Below are positions 58,250 through 64,000 of a DNA stretch of 64,000 nucleotides, one piece after another; position 1 is the first letter of the stretch, and each line of letters starts with the position of its first letter. The DNA is from Corynebacterium jeikeium (GTDB lineage: Bacteria > Actinomycetota > Actinomycetes > Mycobacteriales > Mycobacteriaceae): contig CP033784.1 of assembly GCA_003955985.1 (NCBI GenBank), positions 2,046,001-2,110,000 on the forward strand. The letters are read 5' to 3'. A program made the position numbers and the translations under genes. Under the pieces are notes generated by a model, which saw nothing but the letters and a program-made list of their open reading frames with translations, did not search any database and was not told where the DNA came from.

Positions 58250-59032
58250 CTACTGCTTCTGGCCAGATACGGATGCAGCTGCCGCATTCTGCGAAGTGAC
58301 AGATCCTGCAACAGCGTCAGCCGTGGCTTCTGCAGCTTTCGCCTCCAGCGCCGGTGCTGGCGCATCACCGAAGCGGGACAGGAAGCCGAGATCGAGGAGC
58401 TCAGAATGTGCCACGGCCAGCAGGGTGCGCATGAGAATGACGGTGACCAGAGCCTCGATGATTGCCAGCGGAATCTGCGTGATAGCGAACAGGCCGAGGA
58501 ATGTAGCCAGAGCGCCGCCGACACCGCCCGGGTTTGCCGGGTGTGCAAGAGCGAGCTGCACGGAGGTCACAACATAGGTGGAGAGGTCAGCGAAGAACGC
58601 TGCCATAAACACACCTGGTAGTAGGCCTCCGCCGAGCTTTCGAGTCAATACGTAGAAGGCGTAGCCAACCCACGGGCCGACGATTGCCATGGAGAAGATG
58701 TTCGCACCGAGCGTCGTAATGCCGCCGTGAGCGAGCAAGATTGCTTGGAAGAGCAACACGATGGAGCCAAGCAGCGCCATCACCGGAGGTTTGAAGATTA
58801 CAGCACCAAAACCTGTACCTGTCGGGTGCGAAGTGGAACCCGTCACAGATGGAATCTTGATTGCGGAGAGCACGAAGGTAAACGCACCAGCAGCACCGAG
58901 CAGCATGCCGCTACCGGGATGTTCTTTCATAGTGCGCTTGACTTGAATTGCGCCGTGAATGACAAAGGGAGCGGCAGCTACACCCCACCCAATGCAATGA
59001 GTGACTGGGAGAAATCCCTCAGCAATATGCAT
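58250..59032 (-). CDS. cbiM: Cobalt substrate-binding membrane protein
   Basis: A 260-residue S-component with about seven helices. The start is set at the ATG giving MHIAEGFLP because CbiM/NikM need His at position 2, whose amide and side chain coordinate the metal; the upstream ATG at 59044 would add IYIM and bury this end. [30 protein letters not shown] is the conserved second metal loop. The C-terminus has an Ala-rich tail of about 40 residues not needed by the fold. It is the first gene of the operon, behind a B12-box leader. Confidence 0.92.
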   Translation of the reverse strand: MHIAEGFLPVTHCIGWGVAAAPFVIHGAIQVKRTMKEHPGSGMLLGAAGAFTFVLSAIKIPSVTGSTSHPTGTGFGAVIFKPPVMALLGSIVLLFQAILLAHGGITTLGANIFSMAIVGPWVGYAFYVLTRKLGGGLLPGVFMAAFFADLSTYVVTSVQLALAHPANPGGVGGALATFLGLFAITQIPLAIIEALVTVILMRTLLAVAHSELLDLGFLSRFGDAPAPALEAKAAEATADAVAGSVTSQNAAAASVSGQKQ

Positions 59033-59104
59033 GATGTAAATCATCTTTCTACGGCGCTATTCACCTCGACAGCACCGCTCGACCGCCAATCCGCGGACGC
59101 GAAT

Positions 59105-59300
59105 TGGATGATTTACAGTCGGTCTCCTGGCTGATGGGCTGAGGAAAGCTTCACACTTCTATTAATGCCTCGCCTCCTTCCCCAAAGGTTTGAGTCCCTC
59201 TGAGTGGCTTCGACGAAGCACCGCAATCGCTGAGTCCATTGTCTGCGTTTTTCGGTTATCACATATAACCGCTGTGCAGATAAGGGCCACAATCGCACCC
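59105..59300 (-). ncRNA. B12-box leader upstream of cbiM, atypical cobalamin riboswitch
   Basis: On the minus strand AGCCAGGAGACCGACTG (about 59118-59134) matches the 3' B12 box (AGYCMGGAGACCKGCC type) and lies about 75 bases before the cbiM start. Farther 5' the region is G-rich and structured (TTTGGGGAAGGAGGCGAGG), but I do not find the standard GGTG-N-TCCGG/CCCGC core seen at 55861. It may be a divergent subclass or a degenerate aptamer. Control of cbiMNQO by cobalamin is typical. Confidence 0.6.
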
Positions 59301-59671
59301 AATCACAGTGGCGAGGGCCGCTGCCTATTCACAAGGCATTCCCGTGCACTGTAAATCACGTCTCAGAATAGTGGATTCTAAGAAACTTTAATGCTCTTTA
59401 CCCTCACAATGGAGGTAAGGACGAGCGAGGCAATGAGACAGCGTTAACGTGGCAATAGCAGGGGCATTGCGAAAATAGCGGTGCGACTGCGACGGCGCCG
59501 GCCGCGGCGACTATGACGGTGGCGGCACCGGAACTGACAGCTTCCACTTCCCTACGCAAGCCATAAAATAGACGAACTGGTCTGTACTAATTGCAGGATC
59601 AGGCGTACACTACGGCTACACGCGAAAACTCATTAGGAAGTCCTCTGTGATTTCCGGAATGGATAAGATTA
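59301..59671. other. Intergenic region ahead of cysK
   Basis: About 370 bases with no ORF. A GC-rich stretch at 59480-59535 has partial mirror pairing. The notable site is the McbR-like operator at 59569. TACACT at about 59606 may be the -10 for cysK. Confidence 0.5.
59569..59584 (+). promoter_or_regulatory. McbR-type operator upstream of cysK
   Basis: TAGACGAACTGGTCTG fits the McbR consensus TAGAC-N6-GTCTA at 9 of 10 fixed positions. It lies 88 bases before cysK. McbR represses methionine and cysteine genes, cysK included, in C. glutamicum. Confidence 0.7.
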
Positions 59672-60604
59672 ATGACTATTTATAACGATGTCACTGAACT
59701 GATCGGCAACACCCCGCTGGTTAAGCTCAACCGTGTTACCGAGGGCCTGCCGGGCAACGTGATTGCCAAGCTGGAGTTTTACAACCCTGCCAACTCGGTC
59801 AAGGACCGCATCGGCAACGCAATTATCGATGCCGCCGAGCGCTCTGGCGAGCTCAAGCCGGGCGGAACCATCGTCGAGGGTACCTCGGGCAACACCGGTA
59901 TCGCGCTGGCAATGGTCGGCGCAGCCCGCGGTTACAAGGTCATTCTCACTATGCCGGACACCATGAGCCAGGAGCGCCGCGTCGTTCTGCGCGCATTTGG
60001 CGCTGAGCTTGTACTCACCCCGGGCGCGGATGGCATGCGCGGCGCTGTCGATAAGGCCAACGAAATCGTGGCTAACACCGACAATGCAATCCTGGCTTCC
60101 CAGTTCGCCAACCCGGCCAACCCGGCTATCCACGAGGCAACCACTGGTGAAGAAATCTGGGAAGCTACCGACGGCAAGGTTGATTACTTCGTGGCTGGTG
60201 TCGGCACCGGCGGCACCATTACCGGTGCTGGTCGCACGCTGAAGAAGCACAACTCGGACATCAAGCTGGTTGCCGTTGAGCCGAAGGCCTCCCCGCTGCT
60301 GACCGAGGGCACCGCCGGCCCGCACAAGATTCAGGGTCTGGGCGCAAACTTCGTCCCAGAGGTTCTCGATCAGGAGCTTCTCGACGAGATCATTGCGGTT
60401 ACCAACGAGGACGCTATTGAGGTCTCCCGCAAGGTCGCTGCAGCCGAGGGCATCCTCGGCGGCATTTCTGCCGGTGCAAACATCAAGGCTGCTCTCGAGA
60501 TTGCAGCCCGCCCGGAGTCCGAGGGCAAGAACATCGTCGTGATTGTTCCTGACTTCGGCGAGCGCTACGTCTCCTCCATCCTGTACGAGGATCTGCGCGA
60601 CTAA
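59672..60604 (+). CDS. cysK: Cysteine synthase A (O-acetylserine sulfhydrylase)
   Basis: A 310-residue PLP enzyme that makes cysteine from O-acetylserine and sulfide. NSVKDRIG holds the PLP lysine at residue 44. [12 protein letters not shown] binds the cofactor phosphate or substrate, and [12 protein letters not shown] and LGGISAGA follow. The start ATG has GGATAAG upstream. It is followed by a terminator and then cysE, the enzyme supplying its substrate, in the same orientation. Confidence 0.97.
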   Translation: MTIYNDVTELIGNTPLVKLNRVTEGLPGNVIAKLEFYNPANSVKDRIGNAIIDAAERSGELKPGGTIVEGTSGNTGIALAMVGAARGYKVILTMPDTMSQERRVVLRAFGAELVLTPGADGMRGAVDKANEIVANTDNAILASQFANPANPAIHEATTGEEIWEATDGKVDYFVAGVGTGGTITGAGRTLKKHNSDIKLVAVEPKASPLLTEGTAGPHKIQGLGANFVPEVLDQELLDEIIAVTNEDAIEVSRKVAAAEGILGGISAGANIKAALEIAARPESEGKNIVVIVPDFGERYVSSILYEDLRD

Positions 60605-60641
60605 GACCAAGCGCTATAAACGCCCGTAACCTTCTCTGCAG

Positions 60642-60682
60642 AGCCCGCTAGCTGGCACTTTCCGTCGGCAAGCGGGTTTTTT
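60642..60682 (+). terminator. Terminator between cysK and cysE
   Basis: CCCGCT...AGCGGG with additional inner GGC/GCC pairing, then TTTTTTC. Confidence 0.75.
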
Positions 60683-60705
60683 CATTGCCCACACTTCCGA
60701 CCAGA

Positions 60706-60711
60706 TAGAAT
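60706..60711 (+). promoter_or_regulatory. -10 element for a probably leaderless cysE transcript
   Basis: TAGAAT ends eight bases before the cysE ATG, and no Shine-Dalgarno is present, so transcription should begin at or next to the start codon. A -35 is not clear. Confidence 0.5.
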
Positions 60712-60719
60712 TGACGCCC

Positions 60720-61313
60720 ATGAGTGACTTTTTCCGAATCCTCAAAGAGGATCTGGACAATGCCCGCGCGCACGACCCAGCTGCGCGCAGTGATGTAGAA
60801 AATGCCATTGTCTACTCCGGCCTACACGCAATCTGGATTCACCGATTCTCGCACCGCCTCTGGAAACGAGGCGGGATTTCCAAGGGCATTGCACGAGTAC
60901 TCGCACAGTTTTCCCGTTGGCTGACTGGTATTGAGATTCACCCGGGCGCTCAAATTGGCCGAAGGTTCTTCATCGACCACGGTATGGGCATCGTCATTGG
61001 CGAAACCGCAGAAATCGGTGACGGCTGCATGCTCTACCACGGCGTGACGCTTGGCGGCCGCTCACTGGAGAAGGTAAAACGCCACCCCACCCTGGAGGAC
61101 AACGTCACCGTCGGAGCAGGTGCGAAAGTCCTTGGCCCCATCACAATTGGTGCAGGCTCATCAGTCGGCGCCAACTCCGTGGTCACCCACAGCTGTCCAC
61201 CCGATTCCATCGTGATAGGAATTCCGGGCCGCGTACGCCCTGCCAAGCCCGACGAGCACAAGCCGTTGTGCGATCCGGCGGTGTACGTCCAAGGTGACGG
61301 GGACTTCATCTAG
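60720..61313 (+). CDS. cysE: Serine O-acetyltransferase
   Basis: A 197-residue acetyltransferase (short actinobacterial form). The N-terminal helical part has [24 protein letters not shown] and [11 protein letters not shown]. The left-handed beta-helix starts at [43 protein letters not shown], containing the catalytic His residues, and continues with [24 protein letters not shown]. It makes O-acetylserine from serine and acetyl-CoA for CysK encoded upstream. ATG 60720 is chosen; TTG 60711 is inside the -10 element. Confidence 0.95.
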   Translation: MSDFFRILKEDLDNARAHDPAARSDVENAIVYSGLHAIWIHRFSHRLWKRGGISKGIARVLAQFSRWLTGIEIHPGAQIGRRFFIDHGMGIVIGETAEIGDGCMLYHGVTLGGRSLEKVKRHPTLEDNVTVGAGAKVLGPITIGAGSSVGANSVVTHSCPPDSIVIGIPGRVRPAKPDEHKPLCDPAVYVQGDGDFI

Positions 61314-61343
61314 CCCCGCCCTAAAACTAGCTCTACATACAAA

Positions 61344-61393
61344 AGCCGGCCGGCTGCTCTTCCTATCGTGAGCAGCCGGCCGGCTGCTTTGTG
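61344..61393. terminator. Terminator after cysE
   Basis: AGCCGGCCGGCTGCTC pairs with GAGCAGCCGGCCGGCT over 16 bases with a ten-base loop; short T-rich DNA follows on the plus strand and an A-run precedes it, so it may also serve the minus-strand gene. Confidence 0.85.
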
Positions 61394-61413
61394 CGTTCTT
61401 TGCCCTTCAGCGA

Positions 61414-61695
61414 CTAGTCAGCCAGTAGATCCTGGTATTCCGGGTTTTTCTCCACGAAGTTGGCAACAGCGGAGCAGCTGGTGCGAATCTTTCGGTTGTT
61501 CTTCCGAACATCATCCAACGCGCCTGCGATAAGCGGCTTGGACAGGCCTTGTCCACGGAACTTGCCATCTACAACCGTGTGGTCAAAGTCCAGGGCACCT
61601 TCCACCGGGGTGTAAGCGGCAAAGCCGGCCTCTTCTCCCTCTACGGTGAGAACGTAGCGCTGACCGGCCTCATCATGCGAAATAGTGTGTGCCAT
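61414..61695 (-). CDS. Small GNAT-like N-acetyltransferase (YjdJ/NATD1 type)
   Basis: A 93-residue single-domain protein. ISHDEAGQRYVLTVEGEEAGFAAYTPVEGALDFDHTVVDGKFRGQGLSKPLIAGALDDVRKNNRKIRTSCSAVANFVEKNPEYQDLL has the short GNAT pattern: R/Q-G-x-G (FRGQGLSKPL) for acetyl-CoA and the C-terminal SCSAVANFVEKNPEY helix. Typical relatives are about 90-100 residues; the substrate is unknown. ATG 61695 follows GGGAAG by 11 bases. Confidence 0.82.
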   Translation of the reverse strand: MAHTISHDEAGQRYVLTVEGEEAGFAAYTPVEGALDFDHTVVDGKFRGQGLSKPLIAGALDDVRKNNRKIRTSCSAVANFVEKNPEYQDLLAD

Positions 61696-61802
61696 TTTCG
61701 GAATCACTTCCCTCTCATGGTTGTGAAGCGTCGTCATTGCAAACGACTCTTAGGATGTAACCCAGATAACAGCTCTCGCTTCGGATTAATTCCGAATCCC
61801 GG

Positions 61803-62258
61803 CTAGTTCTGCACTAGCGGGGGTTCGCCCGGGTGCTCGTCGGCACGCCCGACAGCGACACGGCACGGGACATCGCCCTTCGCGACCTTAGTCGCAGCCT
61901 CCCCCTCTGCCCACCCCGGGCTGACGGCCTCAGCGAGCGGGCCTGCCAGATCCGCCATTTCGCAGTGAGACAGCCCCGGAGCCACCACACTGATGCGGTA
62001 ACGCTTCCGATCCCCCGGATCCATGCCCGGGTTGGCCTCCGCCCACAAATCAGCGAGCGAAGAGGTGCGCCCCACATCGGGCATGACATCCTCGTAGACG
62101 TTGACTTCCTGATCCGGAATCAGTTCCGCGAGCACCCCACGAACCTTCTCAGCAGCCGATTGGCTGCCCTCAGCATCCGTGTAGACGAAGATGCGCACGA
62201 CCCACGGCAGCGTCTTATCGTGGGACAGCGTTCCTGCTGAGGCGAATTCCTTACTCAT
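61803..62258 (-). CDS. Hypothetical protein
   Basis: A 151-residue soluble protein beginning MSKEFASAGTLSHDKTLPWVVRIFVYTDAEGSQ. It has an alpha/beta look: VVRIFVYTD, KVRGVLAELIPDQEVNVYEDVMPD, RYRISVVAPGLSHCEMADLAGPLAEAV, CRVAVGRADE. No motif is recognised. ATG 62258 is preferred (AGGA eight bases ahead). It is monocistronic and lies near the tRNA terminator. Confidence 0.6.
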   Translation of the reverse strand: MSKEFASAGTLSHDKTLPWVVRIFVYTDAEGSQSAAEKVRGVLAELIPDQEVNVYEDVMPDVGRTSSLADLWAEANPGMDPGDRKRYRISVVAPGLSHCEMADLAGPLAEAVSPGWAEGEAATKVAKGDVPCRVAVGRADEHPGEPPLVQN

Positions 62259-62389
62259 GCACAACATCCTATCCGCTAGGGTGTGTACGCGGTTTAATTT
62301 CCCCCACTTTAAGGCTTTCGCACGGCTCGATGCACTGTGCTTTACGACGATCCCCGCGACAAACACCTGGTAAAACAAAGAATCCCCAG

Positions 62390-62410
62390 CCCGTTTCCGG
62401 ACTGGGGATT
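62390..62410 (-). terminator. Terminator of the tRNA-Asp/tRNA-Phe transcript
   Basis: AATCCCCAG and CTGGGGATT with further CCG/CGG pairing inside. On the minus strand it is followed by CTTTGTTTT. Confidence 0.85.
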
Positions 62411-62415
62411 AATTG

Positions 62416-62488
62416 TGGCCAGAAGCGGGATCGAACCGCTGACCTTCCACTTTTCAGGCGGACGCTCTACCGACTGAGCTATCTGGCC
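62416..62488 (-). tRNA. tRNA-Phe (anticodon GAA)
   Basis: A 73-base cloverleaf: acceptor GGCCAGA with TCTGGCC, anticodon loop CTGAAAA reading GAA, T arm with GGTTCGATCCC. CCA is not encoded. It is 22 bases after tRNA-Asp, probably on one transcript. Confidence 0.97.
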
Positions 62489-62510
62489 AGACTTGAATTT
62501 AATCAAGTGG

Positions 62511-62584
62511 CGACCCTGACGGGACTTGAACCCGCGACCTCCGCCGTGACAGGGCGGCGCGCTAACCAACTGCGCCACAGGGCC
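62511..62584 (-). tRNA. tRNA-Asp (anticodon GTC)
   Basis: A 74-base cloverleaf: acceptor GGCCCTG with CAGGGTC, anticodon stem CCGCC/GGCGG around CTGTCAC (anticodon GTC), T loop GGGTTCAAGTCCC. The 3' CCA is encoded directly after the discriminator G (62508-62510). Confidence 0.97.
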
Positions 62585-62800
62585 TTAAATGCCGTGCTCA
62601 ACTTTCTGGATTACCAGCGCTGTGCACGAGTTGTTACTCTACAGAACAGCGCTGAACATAAGCAAATCGCCAGTTCATGGCAGATATTTTAAGTTGAAAA
62701 CTGACATCCAGCCCCGGGTCTCGGGGCATCCTAGACTGTGGCAAAAGCTCTCCCCACCAAACCCGGGTAAAGCCCCCCCCTCTCCCCCAGTGACACCGAT

Positions 62801-62932
62801 GCGAGTTACTGACTACGTTTATGACTGGCGGCGTTGGGGCGATGCAAGTTACTGACTACGTTTATGACAAAAATAGCCCGAAAAATGGCCTGAAAGTGTC
62901 ATAAACTCATACAGTTTCACATTTGCAGCCCG
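62801..62932 (+). repeat. Dispersed palindromic element, copy C, with an upstream half-copy
   Basis: The 89-base unit (62844-62932) is the same length as copy B and differs at about seven positions. The half-copy 62801-62825 (GCGAGTTACTGACTACG then TTTATGAC) precedes it. It lies between the tRNA genes and the IS element. Confidence 0.85.
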
Positions 62933-62971
62933 TAGTTTTTGGCTTCTCACCAGTCACCATCTTGAGAGTCA

Positions 62972-63028
62972 GACACACTTTTTGTCCATTACCCACGCCG
63001 ACGCGGGTTAAGTAAAGAAAAGTGTGTC
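62972..63028. repeat. Inverted repeat at the left side of the IS element
   Basis: GACACACTTTTT (62972-62983) and GAAAAGTGTGTC (63017-63028) form arms of 12 with one mismatch, separated by 33 bases. This may include the left terminal repeat of the downstream IS; the right end is outside the window. Confidence 0.45.
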
Positions 63029-63156
63029 CGCATGCCACCATAACCCCAGACCACACACCACAAATCACCAAAGAATAGCTCCCCGAAAGCTATTACCCAC
63101 ACCATCCCGCACCTCCGGCCACATTTGTGCTAACCGCACACCGGTTGGATTAAAGG

Positions 63157-64000
63157 ATGACCACCAACCGCCCCAGCTGCCCACTATGCGGCAACAACAC
63201 AAAAAAAACGGCACCACCAGCAAATCAACCACCCGTTGGCGCTGCACCCACTGCGGACACTCCTTTACCCGCAACACCCAAACCCACAACAAAAACACCG
63301 CCACCATGGCTTTGTTCATCCAATGGGCCACCGGCACCCAATCTCTAACCACCTTCGCCGCACACCATGGCGTAACCAGGCAAACCATGCACCACCGATT
63401 CCGATGGTGCTGGTGGATCATCCCCACACCCACCATCGACTCATTCCGCATCCATGACCAAATCTTCCTCGACGCGACCTATCTAAAGTCCGGATGCCTC
63501 CTGATCGCAGCCAGTAAAACCCACGTCATCAACTGGACCTGGGCCAGACACGAAACCACCGCCGCCTACACCGAACTCCTACGCCCCATTGCCGCACCAC
63601 TAATCGCAGTCACAGACGGCGGACAAGGTGCCCAATCAGCCATCCACCACTGCTGGCCAACAACACGCATCCAACGCTGCCTCGTCCACGCCCAACGAAC
63701 AGTCCGCCGCCACACCACCAGCAACCCCCGCACCGATGCCGGCAAAACCCTCTACCGCCTAGCCCTGAAACTCACTCGCATCACCGACCTTGACCAAGCA
63801 TCCACATGGGTCGCCCACCTGCACGAATTCGACCACACCTACCGGGAATGGATGAACGAGAAAACCACCATCAAAGACCCCGTTACCGGCGCCTACACCA
63901 AGGTCTACACCCACCAACGCGTCCGAGCGGCCTATCAATCATTGCTATCTCTGCACCGCAGAGACCTGCTGTTTACCTACCTGCAACCCCCACCAACAAC
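63157..64000 (+). mobile_element. IS1249-like transposase (IS256 group), frameshifted and cut by the window edge
   Basis: The ORF starts MTTNRPSCPLCGNNTKK, a zinc-ribbon half, then meets an eight-A run at 63201-63208. In the frame entered before the run it soon becomes meaningless and stops at 63348. One base out, the sequence reads NGTTSKSTTRWRCTHCGHSF, completing the second CxxC, and stays open to base 64000. Further blocks are FLDATYLKSGCLLIAASKTH (first DDE Asp) and AVTDGGQG (second Asp), as in IS1249-type transposases of corynebacteria. Nine A residues would keep one frame. So this is a one-base deletion (pseudogene), a sequencing error, or slippage-dependent expression. Confidence 0.8.

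Noticed and set aside
59669..60610. Minus-strand ORF of 313 codons
   Set aside because: Antisense to cysK, exactly co-extensive with it.

Overview
The window looks like a chromosomal segment of a Corynebacterium species. The evidence is a set of gene neighbourhoods typical of Corynebacteriales: an acyl-CoA carboxylase beta-epsilon pair near maf, a rhodanese and the fused biotin carboxylase/carrier accBC; the monocarboxylate transporter pair mctBC; sepH; a cold-shock/DUF2771/glutaminyl cyclase/DUF3027 run; rpf; an XPB helicase with its partner; atr-murA beside a 16S-23S-5S operon; and a RamA-type regulator. An IS1249-like element lies at the right edge. I cannot name the species.

Layout. 1-8.2 kb: fatty acid precursor supply (acyl-CoA carboxylase beta and epsilon, maf, sseA, accBC) with an HTH/membrane pair and an ATP-grasp-like protein. 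8.2-13.6 kb: an orphan cobF, a tRNA-Arg, a siderophore-interacting protein with a DtxR-type box, an RDD membrane protein, a lipoprotein and gcvT. 13.8-20.3 kb (all minus): mctC-mctB, a CtpE-like P-type ATPase, an enoyl-CoA hydratase and an aldo-keto reductase. 20.4-26.2 kb: an HTH/membrane protein/ABC exporter operon, a ribokinase-like kinase and an accDA-type fused carboxyltransferase. 26.4-34.7 kb: FKBP, citrate synthase, serC, sepH, an unassigned protein, a SpoU methyltransferase and an NCS2 permease. 34.9-45.1 kb: DUF3027, QC-like lipoprotein, DUF2771, cold-shock protein, a very short lipoprotein, rpf, the helicase pair and a DUF3239-like membrane protein. 45.2-55.3 kb: an esterase, the rRNA operon (minus), murA, atr and ramA. 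55.8-59.3 kb: a cobalt importer operon cbiMNQO (minus) with a B12-box leader, plus a separate canonical cobalamin riboswitch on the plus strand that has no gene behind it. 59.6-61.3 kb: cysK-cysE. The right end holds an acetyltransferase, a hypothetical gene, tRNA-Phe, tRNA-Asp, a dispersed repeat and a transposase that runs off the window.

Several parts connect. RamA is a known regulator of acetate and monocarboxylate use in C. glutamicum, and mctBC, gltA and rpf homologues are present here. Atr, CobF and CbiMNQO all concern cobalamin or cobalt. AccBC, the partial beta subunit and AccE form one acyl-CoA carboxylase, while the AccDA-type protein is a second carboxyltransferase. CysE makes O-acetylserine for CysK.

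The least explained signals are the orphan cobalamin riboswitch aimed at the 3' end of the cbi operon, a family of 75-89 bp palindromic repeats found three times between genes, three successive perfect or near-perfect dyads in the accBC leader, and an rpf leader with long-range pairing. All calls come from reading the sequence; no database search was run.
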